Positions 34,465 through 43,577 of a stretch of 64,000 nucleotides of DNA are shown piece after piece (the stretch's first letter is position 1; the number at the start of each line of letters is the position of its first letter). A program made the translations under genes and the position numbers. The notes under the pieces are model-generated. The model searched no databases, had not been told where the DNA came from, and worked only from the letters and a program-made list of their open reading frames with translations. The stretch covers positions 54,133 to 118,132 of the forward strand of contig JAJFJT010000027.1 of assembly GCA_021773795.1 (NCBI GenBank), read 5' to 3'. The DNA comes from Gammaproteobacteria bacterium. Lineage in GTDB: Bacteria; Pseudomonadota; Gammaproteobacteria; HK1.

Positions 34465-35190
34465 ATGAATCATCGCTCCTACAAAGACTCGCTCTACCAA
34501 CAATTCGCCCGCGTCGGCAAGGCCTTCGCCAGCGCCAAGCGCCTGGAAATGCTCGACCTGCTTGCACAGGGTGAACGGCCGGTAGAAGCAGTGGCACGGG
34601 AAACTGAACTCACCATCGGCAATGCCAGCGCCCATTTACAGGTACTACGACGTGCACGCCTGGTAGATAGTCGTAAGGATGGCCAGCAGGTCTATTATCG
34701 CCTTGCCGATCAGGATGTATTCCGACTATTCCGTGATCTCGAATCACTGGCAAAAAAGCGCCTTACCGAGGTCGATCAGATCACCCGTAGCTATCATGAA
34801 TCTCCGGAGGATCTGGAGGGCATCTCGGCCCAGGAGCTGCAAGCCAGACTGCGCGACAATGCGGTCATTCTGCTCGATGTTCGCCCACAAACGGAGTACG
34901 CGGCCGGACATATACCTGGCGCCTTGTCGGTGCCACCGGATGAGTTACAGCAGCGCCTCGACGAATTCCCCCAAAACCAGGAGATTATTGCCTACTGCCG
35001 AGGACCTTACTGTCTGTATGCCACCGATGCGGTGCACCAATTACGAAACGCCGGATACCGCGCCCGACGCCTTTCCCTCGGCCTGCCCGACTGGCGAGCA
35101 AGTGGCTTTCCGGTGGCAAGACAAAAACCTGTAGAAGCCCATTTAGCCACAACGAAAACCCTTCCAAATACCCATCACAAGGAAGCCTGA
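34465..35190 (+). CDS. ArsR-family regulator fused to rhodanese domain
   Basis: A 241-residue protein. Residues 1-95 form a winged helix (KRLEMLDLLAQGERPVEAVA, then NASAHLQVLRRARLVDSRKD). Residues about 115-215 form a rhodanese with VILLDVRPQTEYAAGHIPGA and the active loop AYCRGPYCLYA. The only two cysteines of the protein are in that loop (CRGPYC), and none is in the DNA-binding part, so any sulfur or metal(loid) sensing would be by the rhodanese loop. It is two bases upstream of an MFS transporter, whose expression it probably represses. Inducer unknown: reactive sulfur or oxyanion are candidates. Confidence 0.9.
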   Translation: MNHRSYKDSLYQQFARVGKAFASAKRLEMLDLLAQGERPVEAVARETELTIGNASAHLQVLRRARLVDSRKDGQQVYYRLADQDVFRLFRDLESLAKKRLTEVDQITRSYHESPEDLEGISAQELQARLRDNAVILLDVRPQTEYAAGHIPGALSVPPDELQQRLDEFPQNQEIIAYCRGPYCLYATDAVHQLRNAGYRARRLSLGLPDWRASGFPVARQKPVEAHLATTKTLPNTHHKEA

Positions 35191-35192
35191 CC

Positions 35193-36446
35193 ATGGCCAA
35201 TCAATCCACCGAAACCGTTACCCTGGGGCTACGCGCTAACTGGCAGCAATTTTCCCTGCTGGTGCTAATCAATGGCTTCGTTGGCGCCACAGTAGGGCTC
35301 GAGCGAACCATCCTGCCGTTACTGGCGGAATCCGAGTTCGGCATCGTCACCAAGTCGGTGATACTGTCCTTTCTAATCAGCTTCGGCATCGTCAAGGCCA
35401 TCGCCAACCTCTTTGCCGGCCAGCTCTCGGATAAATTGGGGCGCAAAACCATTCTCATCATCGGCTGGCTGTTTGGTCTGCCGGTACCTTTTCTCCTCAT
35501 GTTCGCGCCAACCTGGAGTTGGGTCATTTTTGCCAATGTCCTGCTTGGGGTGAATCAGGGCCTATGCTGGTCCACCACGGTAATTATGAAAGTGGATCTG
35601 GTGGGCCCGAAACAACGCGGCACGGCCATGGGGCTCAACGAAGCCTCCGGCTATCTGGCGGTCTCCCTCGCGGCACTGGCCACCGGTTATCTCGCCACCC
35701 ACTATGGTATGCGCCCCGTACCCTTCTATCCCGGTGTGGCCTTCGTCTCCCTCGGCCTGTTGATGTCGATATTTTTCGTGCGCGACACCCATGTGCACGT
35801 CAAACACGAAGCAGCGAATACGGAAAACCACGCCCACGAGGCAGAAATGCCTTTCAAGAAGATCTTCGTACTCACCAGCTTCAAGGACCGTGCCCTGTCC
35901 TCGGCAAGCCAGGCCGGTATGGTAAACAATCTCAATGACGCGACGGTGTGGGGAATCATGCCCATCCTGCTTGCTTCGGGCGGACTGCCGCTCAACCGCA
36001 TCGCCATCATCGCCGCCACCTACCCCGGGGTCTGGGGGCTCACCCAGCTTGCCACCGGTGCCTTGAGCGACCGCTGGGGACGCAAGTGGCTCATCGCCTG
36101 GGGTATGTGGGTGCAAGCCTCGGGTATCGCCTGCTTCGTGGTCGGCAGCAGTTTTAGCGTGTGGCTATTGGGCTCAGTGTTGTTGGGCCTCGGCACCGCC
36201 ATGGTGTATCCGACCCTGCTCGCCACCATAGGCGATGTGGCTCACCCCGAGTGGCGAGGTTCCGCCATCGGTGTTTACCGGCTCTGGCGTGACGGCGGCT
36301 ATGCGGTCGGGGGACTGATGGCGGGTCTGCTCGCCGACGCCTTTGGCCTGCTCACGGCCGTAGGTGCCATTGGCGTGCTGACCTTTGTTTCCGGTCTCAT
36401 CGTTGCAGTGCGCATGTACGAAACCCTGCCCTCAGCCCGACAGTAG
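35193..36446 (+). CDS. MFS transporter
   Basis: A 417-residue twelve-helix permease. The loop 2-3 motif is AGQLSDKLGRKTILIIGWLF and its second-half copy is TGALSDRWGRKWLIAWGMW. A histidine-rich cytoplasmic loop (HVHVKHEAANTENHAHEAEM) between helices 6 and 7 might bind metal. Directly behind the ArsR-rhodanese gene, it is likely an exporter or importer of the compound that regulator senses. Substrate unknown. Confidence 0.9.
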   Translation: MANQSTETVTLGLRANWQQFSLLVLINGFVGATVGLERTILPLLAESEFGIVTKSVILSFLISFGIVKAIANLFAGQLSDKLGRKTILIIGWLFGLPVPFLLMFAPTWSWVIFANVLLGVNQGLCWSTTVIMKVDLVGPKQRGTAMGLNEASGYLAVSLAALATGYLATHYGMRPVPFYPGVAFVSLGLLMSIFFVRDTHVHVKHEAANTENHAHEAEMPFKKIFVLTSFKDRALSSASQAGMVNNLNDATVWGIMPILLASGGLPLNRIAIIAATYPGVWGLTQLATGALSDRWGRKWLIAWGMWVQASGIACFVVGSSFSVWLLGSVLLGLGTAMVYPTLLATIGDVAHPEWRGSAIGVYRLWRDGGYAVGGLMAGLLADAFGLLTAVGAIGVLTFVSGLIVAVRMYETLPSARQ

Positions 36447-36459
36447 GCGGGCTTGCTCT

Positions 36460-36488
36460 AACTGGCAAGCCCTCAGGGCTTGCCAGTT
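36460..36488. terminator. Palindrome between convergent MFS and mscS genes
   Basis: AACTGGCAAGCCC and GGGCTTGCCAGTT pair perfectly around TCA. It covers the mscS stop codon and lies 14 bases after the MFS stop. A very stable hairpin with no T-run, probably a bidirectional transcription barrier. Confidence 0.6.
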
Positions 36489-37780
36489 AACGGCACGTCC
36501 ACGGAGCGGATATGCAGGTCGCGCTGTGGATAGGGGATCTCGATTCTAGCCTCGCGGAAACGATCCCAGATGGCCAGATAAACCTCACTTTGCACACTGC
36601 CCCGCCCGGCCTCCGGATCCCCGATCCAGGCCCTCAGCTCCAGATTCACCGCGTTATCCCCGAAGCCGCTTACAAGACACTGCGGAGCCGGTTTCTCAAG
36701 TACGCGGGGGGCGCTGGCCGCCGCCTCACAGCAGAGTGCTATTGCAGCCCGGACATCACTCTTGTAGGCAACTCCCACGGGAATGCGGAGACGCACATTC
36801 ATGTCCGAGTGGGTCCAGTTCTCAACCCGCTGGGTGATCAAATCCTCGTTGGGAATCAGGTGTTCGATGCCGTCGCGAGTACGTACCGTGGTGTAGCGGG
36901 CAGCGAGGCGTTCCACCCAGCCATAGGTCAGACCAAGGCTAATGACATCGCCCGGCTTGATCGACCGATCCAGCAACAAAATGATACCACTGATGAAATT
37001 GGCAATAATCTTCTGCAGGCCAAAACCGATACCAACGCCCAGCGCCCCACCAAAGACTGCGAATGCGGTGAGATCAATACCCACGCTCTCCAGCGCCACC
37101 ACCACCGCAACCGCAATCAGCAGAATGCGCGTCAACTTGCCGTAGAGCACCCGTAGCGAGGGGGTGAGATGAGTCGAACGCTCGATGCGGCTTTCCAGCA
37201 GTCGCGCCAGCACGTTCGCCAGCCACAACAATAGACCAATGGCCACCACCGCCTTCAGGAAGCCCAACACCGTGATACGGGTATCGCCGTAGCTGATAGC
37301 AAGGCCATCAAGCAGGCCCAGGGTGGAATCCATCAGACCCAGAGTGGTGATCGCAGCGATAGTCCATGCCAGCCAGGCGATAGTGCGTGACCACAAGGGG
37401 CTGGTGATAAAGGCCGAGGCAAGCTGAATGATCACCCAGGCATTGGTCAGGCTCACCACCATACGCAGCAACGGATAGGGCCAGCCGGCACGCGCCGCCA
37501 CCGCCACCGCCAGCCACAGCAAAAGCAGCAAAACGAGTGCCCCGGAGAGGCTCTGAAGACGCCTGCGCAAGGCCTCCATAGGCCCGGACATGGGATGGCG
37601 TTCACCGAGACCTTCCACCAGGGCGCCGAGCCGCTTGCCAAGCAGTGCGGCGAAGGCGCCGGCAACGAGCAAAAATCCCATCTGCAGCAGGTTGCCCATC
37701 ACCAAGACATCTTCCCGCAACCACACCGCACCAGCGCCACGCAGATTGCCGAGAAACTCCAACAAGCCAAAATCGTCCAT
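36473..37780 (-). CDS. MscS-family mechanosensitive channel
   Basis: A 435-residue channel. After six or so N-terminal helices, the pore helix and beta domain are visible: FAVFGGALGVGIGFGLQKII with the small-residue pattern of TM3, then FISGIILLLDRSIKPGDVIS and YTTVRTRDGIEHLIPNEDLI. The C-terminal alpha/beta domain ends near residue 425. It releases solutes upon osmotic downshock at the inner membrane. The length is above E. coli MscS (286) because of extra N-terminal helices, like the medium-size MscS homologues. Confidence 0.92.
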   Translation of the reverse strand: MDDFGLLEFLGNLRGAGAVWLREDVLVMGNLLQMGFLLVAGAFAALLGKRLGALVEGLGERHPMSGPMEALRRRLQSLSGALVLLLLLWLAVAVAARAGWPYPLLRMVVSLTNAWVIIQLASAFITSPLWSRTIAWLAWTIAAITTLGLMDSTLGLLDGLAISYGDTRITVLGFLKAVVAIGLLLWLANVLARLLESRIERSTHLTPSLRVLYGKLTRILLIAVAVVVALESVGIDLTAFAVFGGALGVGIGFGLQKIIANFISGIILLLDRSIKPGDVISLGLTYGWVERLAARYTTVRTRDGIEHLIPNEDLITQRVENWTHSDMNVRLRIPVGVAYKSDVRAAIALCCEAAASAPRVLEKPAPQCLVSGFGDNAVNLELRAWIGDPEAGRGSVQSEVYLAIWDRFREARIEIPYPQRDLHIRSVDVPLTGKP

Positions 37781-37927
37781 TACGAATTCCTGTCAGTTAT
37801 CTTGCAAAAGCTTACCCCGTAGCAGGAACGTACGAAATAACAATCAAGCAATCAGCACGCGGGATCGTGAATTTCGTAGACCATAAACAAACATGTATCA
37901 AGCAATTTCAGAGAAAAATGTGTTTAT

Positions 37928-37941
37928 TTGATCTAGATCAA
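37928..37941. promoter_or_regulatory. FNR/ANR-type box upstream of the molybdoenzyme operon
   Basis: TTGATCTAGATCAA is a perfect TTGAT-N4-ATCAA FNR site, 69 bases before the first gene. FNR-family regulators activate anaerobic respiration genes from such sites, so the operon is probably induced without oxygen. The same site can be read by related CRP/FNR proteins such as Dnr or Nnr. Confidence 0.8.
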
Positions 37942-38009
37942 ATTTCTTAATTCTCAGCCTACTACGATTACTGACGAGTGCAGCTTATTTCAAGAATGAG
38001 GAACGGCTG

Positions 38010-38750
38010 ATGGACCAATCAAAAGCACCCCCTCAAGAAAGTCGGCGAGCCTTCCTGAAAGGGCTTAGTGCCAGCGCCACATTAGCTGCCGCAGTGGCCG
38101 TCAGACCAGCCGCAGCGGCCACCCGCACGGTTCAATATGGCATGCTCATCGACACCCGGCGCTGCATTGGCTGTCATGCCTGTAGTGTCGCCTGCAAGGC
38201 GGAGTTCGACGTTCCCCTCGGTAACACCCGTTCCTGGGTCGAATACGTGGAAAAGGGTGAGTATCCCAACGTCAGCCGCAACTTCCTGCCGCGTCTTTGC
38301 AACCATTGCAGCGAGCCCAACTGTGTGGATGTCTGCCCCACCGGGGCCACCTTCAAACGCGCAGAAGATGGCATTGTGGTGGTAGATCCGGAGCGCTGCA
38401 TCGGCTGCAAATACTGCGTCCAGGCCTGCCCCTACGATGCCCGCTTTATCAATCCAGTGACCGGTGCTGCCGACAAGTGCGACTTCTGTCTGCATCGGGT
38501 CAGCAGGGGCATCGCCCCCGCCTGCGTCGAGACCTGCATCGGCCGGGCACGCATCTTCGGTGATCTCAACGATCCGAACAGCGAAATCGCGAAAAAGATC
38601 GCCACCAATCCAGTCTCCGTACTCCGTCCCGGCATGGGCACTGAGCCCAATGTCTACTATATCGCCGCGGATCACAGCGACGAACAAGAGCGCCGCCGGG
38701 GTAGTTATGTACGGGTAACCACTCACCGCAAAGAGAAAGAACGGAGATAG
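38010..38750 (+). CDS. Four-cluster ferredoxin subunit of molybdopterin oxidoreductase
   Basis: A 246-residue electron-transfer subunit. A twin-arginine signal (SRRAFLKGLSASATLAAAVA) exports it. Four 4Fe-4S sites are evident: CIGCHACSVACKAE, CNHCSEPNCVDVCPTGA, CIGCKYCVQACPYDA and CDFCLHRVSRGIAPACVETC. This is the B subunit type of PsrB/PhsB/TtrB/SrdB complexes. Two bases separate it from the NrfD gene. Gene order B-C-A with a chaperone last is shared by tetrathionate and some selenate reductases. Confidence 0.92.
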   Translation: MDQSKAPPQESRRAFLKGLSASATLAAAVAVRPAAAATRTVQYGMLIDTRRCIGCHACSVACKAEFDVPLGNTRSWVEYVEKGEYPNVSRNFLPRLCNHCSEPNCVDVCPTGATFKRAEDGIVVVDPERCIGCKYCVQACPYDARFINPVTGAADKCDFCLHRVSRGIAPACVETCIGRARIFGDLNDPNSEIAKKIATNPVSVLRPGMGTEPNVYYIAADHSDEQERRRGSYVRVTTHRKEKERR

Positions 38751-38752
38751 CC

Positions 38753-39766
38753 ATGAGCATGGAACTCAACTGGGGCCTGCCCGTCATTGCCTATCTGTTT
38801 CTTGCCGGGGTCGGCGCGGGCGCCCTCACCGTCAGTGCATCGATACTGCTGCGTGGCGGCGGTGGACATTTCGGCGGCAGCCACTTCGATATGGCTCGCT
38901 ATGGCGCACTCATCGCACCGCTACCGGTAATGATTGGCAGCGGTCTGCTTATCCTTGAACTCGGGTCCTTCCACGCCGGGCACTGGTTCAAGTTTCTCAA
39001 TCTCTACACCGTCATCAACCTGTCGCCCATGTCTATCGGCACCTGGCTATTGACCGCATTCATCGGGCTCAGTCTGGTCTACGCCTATACTTTCCTGGCA
39101 ACGGATGGCGCCCCGGGGGATCGGTGGGATGCGCTGCGCAGGAGCTGTGCCTGGCTCGGAGTGCCCATGGGAATTAGTGTGGCGGTATACACCGGCGTAC
39201 TGCTTGGCGCGATGCCCTCGCGACCCTTTTGGAACTCTCCGGTCCTGGCGTTGATCTTCCTGTTTTCCGCGCTCTCCACCGGCGTTGCGGCCATCATGCT
39301 TACCCGCACACTATTCAGAAAATTTCAGATCCGCAGGCTGGAGGCGGTATCGGCTTCCAGTAGTACCCGCCGCACAAGCGATCTTGATGTAGAAGGCCAG
39401 TATCACCAGAGTGGCTATATACTTGCCGCCTCTGACACCTTGCTCATCGGCCTGGAACTGACGGCCATCTTCCTGTTCCTGATATTTGCCTACCTGACCG
39501 TGGGCGATGTCCGCTATGCGGTTTCAGTCATCCTCTTCGGTGGCAGCTTGGCAGGCACCTTCTGGTTCTGGGTGATCTTTCTTGGCCTCGTGCTACCCGC
39601 CCTTGTTGAACTCTATTATGTAACGCAACGACTACTCCTCCACCAAAGCTTTGCAGTGCCGCTGGGAATCGAAATCGTAGTCCCGACAATCGTGCTGGCA
39701 GGCGGTTTCATGCTGCGCTACGTGGTGGTGGTAGCAGGCCAGATTACCGGCCCTGTGGGTATATAG
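38753..39766 (+). CDS. NrfD/PsrC-type membrane anchor subunit
   Basis: A 337-residue membrane protein with about eight or nine helices, beginning WGLPVIAYLFLAGVGAGALT, a segment characteristic of NrfD. It exchanges electrons with the quinone pool and anchors the periplasmic FeS and Mo subunits. A soluble loop at residues about 195-225 (RRLEAVSASSSTRRTSDLDV) divides the bundle. Located between the B and A subunit genes, 29 bases ahead of the catalytic gene. Confidence 0.92.
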   Translation: MSMELNWGLPVIAYLFLAGVGAGALTVSASILLRGGGGHFGGSHFDMARYGALIAPLPVMIGSGLLILELGSFHAGHWFKFLNLYTVINLSPMSIGTWLLTAFIGLSLVYAYTFLATDGAPGDRWDALRRSCAWLGVPMGISVAVYTGVLLGAMPSRPFWNSPVLALIFLFSALSTGVAAIMLTRTLFRKFQIRRLEAVSASSSTRRTSDLDVEGQYHQSGYILAASDTLLIGLELTAIFLFLIFAYLTVGDVRYAVSVILFGGSLAGTFWFWVIFLGLVLPALVELYYVTQRLLLHQSFAVPLGIEIVVPTIVLAGGFMLRYVVVVAGQITGPVGI

Positions 39767-39795
39767 CCCACAAGATGTGGACTTAGGAGAAGGTC

Positions 39796-42312
39796 ATGAC
39801 CCAGAGAAGAGATTTTCTCAAACTCGGCGCAGCGGCGGCAGGTGCTTCCCTGACCGGTGGCACCCTGGTCTCCGCGGCCGAATTGAAACAGGGCGGCGAA
39901 GATTTTTCACCGCTTAGCGGCGCCGAGCGCACAGCCGTACCCACCACTTGCTGGCAATGTGTCTCCCGCTGCCCGGTCATCGGCTATGTGGAAGGTGGTC
40001 GCTTGGCCAAGATTGGCGGCCAACCGGCCTCCATCCGTACCGAAGGCCTGCTCTGTGCCAAGGCACAAGGCGGAGTGAACCAAGTCCACGATCCGGATCG
40101 CTTGCTCTACCCCTTCAAGCGCGTAGGCAAGCGCGGCAGTGGCCAATGGAAGCGCATCAGCTGGGACGAGGCCCTGGACGAACTCACGGCCCACCTCGGC
40201 AAGCTGCGGGAAGACGGTCATCCGGAAAAGTTCATGTTCCATTACGGGCGCATGAAGGCGAGTTCCAGCAAACTCATCAAGAGCGTGTTTCTCGCCGGCT
40301 ATGGCACCAAGACCATTGGCAACCACACCAGCATCTGCGAAGGCGGCAAGTGGACCGCCCAGGAACTGACCTGGGGCAGCCACTACGACAACTGGGATTT
40401 TGACCATACTCGCTACGTGCTGAATTTTGGTAGTAACTGCCTGGAGGCCCATACCAACCACACCTCAGTGGCCCATCGCCTAGTGCGCGCGCTCGCCGAT
40501 CGGCGGGTGAAGATGGTGACCTTCGATGTCCGACTCTCCAACACCGCAGCGAAATCGGACCAATGGGTGCCGGTACGCTCGGGGACCGATGGCGCGGTAG
40601 CACTGGCCATGTGCCAGGTAGTGGTGGAAAAAGGACTCTATCGAGGTAAAGGCGAAGAATTCCTAAAGTTCTGCAAGTTTACTGCGGCACCGCAGGCCAG
40701 CCAGAAGGAGAAACTCGACGCCCTCAAGGCGCACCTCGCCAGCTACACGCCGGAGTGGGCGGAAAAAATCAGCGGTGTTCCTGCTGAGACTATCCGTACA
40801 ATCGCCGTTGAGTTTGCCAGCAGCTACCCCGCGGTGGTCATCAGCTATCGCGGTGCCGTTGCCCATTACAACGGCAACGATACGGAACGGGCGATCCAGA
40901 TGCTGGCGGCGCTGACCGGCAACATCGACAACCCCGGCGGACGTTGCAAGGCGGTGGGTGCCAAGTGGAAGTACCCGAAATTCCCGGGCAATAAACCCAA
41001 GGCAAAAAAGCTGAAGATCGTCGATGGCTTTCCCGGACAGGCCAAACTACCTACCCATCACATCAGTCATCAGGTCCTTAAGATGATCAAAGATGGCAGT
41101 GCGGGCAGACCCGATGTCTACATGTGGTACTGCTATCAGCCGGTCTATTCCAATGGCGATGTGGCAGAGAACATCGAGATCCTCAAGGACGAAAAACTTA
41201 TCCCCTACACCGTATGTGTGACGCCGTTTTACGATGAGTCGGCGGCACTGGCGGATCTCATCCTGCCCGACGCCACCTATCTGGAACGCTGGGACTGGGA
41301 GGACATGGTGTCCCCCAACCAGGTGGCCGAATACTACATCCGCCAGCCGGTTACGCCCCCACCGGGTGAGGTGCGGGACTTTGCGGACGTCTGCTGTGAT
41401 CTGGCAAAACGAATGGGCTTTCCGCTTGGCGTTGATTCCAAGGAAGAGTTCGTCGCCAAATCCTGTGAGTTAACCCATGGCGTCAAGGAGGCAGGGGGCT
41501 TTGCTTATATGAAGTCTCACGGCGTATGGCATGACCCTGCCGCAAAGCCGAAGTACCACTCTTTCGGGAAGGTGCTGAAACCGGAAGCTCTGGCCGCCAA
41601 CGGCGTGATTTTTGACCCGGCAACGGGCGTCTACTGGAACTGGAGAAAATCCAAGGCAAAGAGCGCGGATGAAGCTAAATCGAAGGGCTATGCCCACACC
41701 AAAAATGGCTACAAAGGCTACGTGGGCCAACAGATCGGCGATGCCGTGTACTCCGGCTTTAAACCGGACAAGGTGAACAAGTCCGGCTACTTCGAGCTTT
41801 ACTCCACCATCATGGAGGAGAAGGGCCTGCCGGCCTTGCCCACCTATGTAGCCATTCCGGAACACCAGGCCATGAAGGACAACGAGCTGGTGCTCACCAC
41901 CTACAAGGTGGCCGCACAGGTCCACTCACGCACCCAGAACTGCAAGTGGCTGAGCGAGATCTATCATCGAAATCCGGCTTGGGTGAACCCGCAAAGTGCC
42001 AGCCGACTGGGTGTCTCCGACGGCGATCCTATCAGCGTGAAGTCGCCGGCAGGGGTGCTGGAAACCCGGGTACAAGTCACCCCAGCAGTCGCTCCCGGTA
42101 CGATTGCCATCTCCATGCACTGCGGACACTGGGAATATGGACGCTATGCCTCGGGCAAGCGGGCCGAAACGGGTAGTCAGGACGTTCCCGGTGAAGTGAT
42201 ATGGTGGACTGACAATGGCGCTCACCCCAACTGGATTATCCCTAACCGCGCCGATCCCACTAACGGGCAACAGCGTTGGATGGACACCGTAGTCCAGGTC
42301 AGCAAGCGTTAA
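39796..42312 (+). CDS. Molybdopterin oxidoreductase catalytic subunit (Psr/Ttr/Srd-like)
   Basis: An 838-residue DMSO-reductase-family enzyme. The twin-arginine signal is QRRDFLKLGAAAAGASLTGG; the FS0 4Fe-4S site is CWQCVSRCPV with a fourth cysteine in LLCAKAQGG. In IGNHTSICEGGKW the cysteine is the likely molybdenum ligand, as in polysulfide, thiosulfate, tetrathionate and selenate reductases. The C-terminal molybdopterin domain is visible near residues 705-830. Substrate cannot be decided from sequence: it is shorter than TtrA of Salmonella (about 1020 residues) and similar in size to ArrA/ArxA and Srd/Psr enzymes. It functions in the periplasm with the neighbouring FeS and NrfD subunits. 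Confidence 0.9.
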   Translation: MTQRRDFLKLGAAAAGASLTGGTLVSAAELKQGGEDFSPLSGAERTAVPTTCWQCVSRCPVIGYVEGGRLAKIGGQPASIRTEGLLCAKAQGGVNQVHDPDRLLYPFKRVGKRGSGQWKRISWDEALDELTAHLGKLREDGHPEKFMFHYGRMKASSSKLIKSVFLAGYGTKTIGNHTSICEGGKWTAQELTWGSHYDNWDFDHTRYVLNFGSNCLEAHTNHTSVAHRLVRALADRRVKMVTFDVRLSNTAAKSDQWVPVRSGTDGAVALAMCQVVVEKGLYRGKGEEFLKFCKFTAAPQASQKEKLDALKAHLASYTPEWAEKISGVPAETIRTIAVEFASSYPAVVISYRGAVAHYNGNDTERAIQMLAALTGNIDNPGGRCKAVGAKWKYPKFPGNKPKAKKLKIVDGFPGQAKLPTHHISHQVLKMIKDGSAGRPDVYMWYCYQPVYSNGDVAENIEILKDEKLIPYTVCVTPFYDESAALADLILPDATYLERWDWEDMVSPNQVAEYYIRQPVTPPPGEVRDFADVCCDLAKRMGFPLGVDSKEEFVAKSCELTHGVKEAGGFAYMKSHGVWHDPAAKPKYHSFGKVLKPEALAANGVIFDPATGVYWNWRKSKAKSADEAKSKGYAHTKNGYKGYVGQQIGDAVYSGFKPDKVNKSGYFELYSTIMEEKGLPALPTYVAIPEHQAMKDNELVLTTYKVAAQVHSRTQNCKWLSEIYHRNPAWVNPQSASRLGVSDGDPISVKSPAGVLETRVQVTPAVAPGTIAISMHCGHWEYGRYASGKRAETGSQDVPGEVIWWTDNGAHPNWIIPNRADPTNGQQRWMDTVVQVSKR

Positions 42313-42315
42313 CTT

Positions 42316-42915
42316 ATGGGCGAAACCCAAGCTCAGGACAGGGAAAATCTCTACCGCCTGCTGGCAGCGTGTTACCGCGAAGCCCCCGATGCCGCCTTCC
42401 TAGGACAGCTAGAGACGTCTCCCCTCAAGGAGGCGTTGGCGCCCGCCGGAGTGGATCTCAAGGAGGTGCTCAGCGAATTACCGGCGGAGCGACGTGTGGA
42501 GACACTCGCAGTGGAACATACCCGACTCTTTGCCGGGCCCGGAAAACACATCTCCCCACATGAATCGGTATGTCTCTCGGGCGGGGGTGAGTTGATCGGT
42601 AGCGCAACCCATCGGGTACGCCAGTTCATGGAATCCGCTGATCTGTTTCTACCTGCCGACAGCCCTTACCTACCCGATCACCTCAGTGTAGAACTGGATT
42701 GCATGGCCGAGTTGTGCGCCCGCGAACACCTAAACAGGGAAAATGCGAGAACGCTGCAAGGCGAGTTTCTGGAACAACATCTCGGACGCTGGATTCCCGC
42801 CTTTTGCAAGCAGGTGTGTGAGGAGTCCGAGCTCATCTTTTATCGCGCTTTTGCGGAACTCACCCGCAACTTCATTGCTGATGAGAAACGAGCATTGGTC
42901 GCGGTTAATACCTGA
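42316..42915 (+). CDS. TorD/DmsD-family maturation chaperone
   Basis: A 199-residue all-helical protein. It has EHTRLFAGPGKHISPHESVC, a form of the family signature with E/D-xx-RLF and PxxS. It starts three bases after the catalytic-subunit stop. Such chaperones bind the twin-arginine signal of their molybdoenzyme until the cofactor is inserted. It is the last gene of the operon. Confidence 0.9.
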   Translation: MGETQAQDRENLYRLLAACYREAPDAAFLGQLETSPLKEALAPAGVDLKEVLSELPAERRVETLAVEHTRLFAGPGKHISPHESVCLSGGGELIGSATHRVRQFMESADLFLPADSPYLPDHLSVELDCMAELCAREHLNRENARTLQGEFLEQHLGRWIPAFCKQVCEESELIFYRAFAELTRNFIADEKRALVAVNT

Positions 42916-42940
42916 GTTTCGGGGTGGTTGGCGGGCACGG

Positions 42941-42992
42941 CTTTGGCCAAGGATGGCCTTATGTCGCAGAGCACAGGGATGTGCGGGAGTGA
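42941..42992. repeat. Short reversed copy of the composite repeat
   Basis: TTTGGCCAAGGATGGCCTTATGTCGC...GCACAGGGATGTGCGGGAGTGA is the reverse complement of the right part of the composite repeats. It lies in the gap after the chaperone gene. Confidence 0.65.
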
Positions 42993-43063
42993 CCGCCCTA
43001 CAAAACCAATGATGCGAGCTGCATTATTCTGGACAATATGATTATGCAGTGTACGCCCTGATG

Positions 43064-43570
43064 CTAAATCCAGCGCCGTACTCTGGTCTTGTAATCCTGG
43101 AACTCATTCCCAAACTTGCGTTGTAGATAAGCCTCTTCCGGGAGAATTACGCCGTAGTAGATGACAGCCACGACAGGAATAAGCATGAGGATGATCCAGG
43201 GGTTATCGAGCACCAGACCGAGCCCCAGTTGAATGGCTGTAAGTCCAAGATAGGCCGGGTTGCGGGAAAACCGGTAGAGCCCGGTTACGAGCAGCGTGGG
43301 GGTAGGCGTTCTCGGGTCCGGGTCCTGGCCAGTCTTCCAGAAGGTACGGATGAAGGCAGAACCGATAAAGAACCCTGCGGCAATCAGCGCCCACCCCGAG
43401 ACCAGCCGGATATCGTCTCCCCAGGAATCATCTCCCAGCCCAATTTCACCACCAAACACGTATTTGGCCGCCACCCCCAGCAACACTGACAGCAGATAAA
43501 CGAGCGGTGGCAGCACCACCACCGCGGCACGGTCTGCGGCTTCCTCCTCAGCACCTCCAGGGGAAAACAT
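43064..43570 (-). CDS. Isoprenylcysteine carboxyl methyltransferase-like membrane protein
   Basis: A 168-residue membrane protein with four or so helices and the ICMT/PEMT-type C-terminus: VTGLYRFSRNPAYLGLTAIQ (SAM-binding RNPxY) and LPEEAYLQRKFGNEFQDYK with the conserved E-E...F...Y pattern. Bacterial members methylate unknown lipids or isoprenoids. I start it at ATG 43570, eight bases after the rnd stop; ATG 43609 overlaps rnd and is the alternative. Likely co-transcribed with rnd. Confidence 0.85.
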   Translation of the reverse strand: MFSPGGAEEEAADRAAVVVLPPLVYLLSVLLGVAAKYVFGGEIGLGDDSWGDDIRLVSGWALIAAGFFIGSAFIRTFWKTGQDPDPRTPTPTLLVTGLYRFSRNPAYLGLTAIQLGLGLVLDNPWIILMLIPVVAVIYYGVILPEEAYLQRKFGNEFQDYKTRVRRWI

Positions 43571-43577
43571 ATTCACG

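Noticed and set aside
39796..42312. Calling the molybdoenzyme tetrathionate reductase
   Set aside because: Gene order fits, but the length and lack of a TtrRS pair nearby do not; several other substrates are equally possible.
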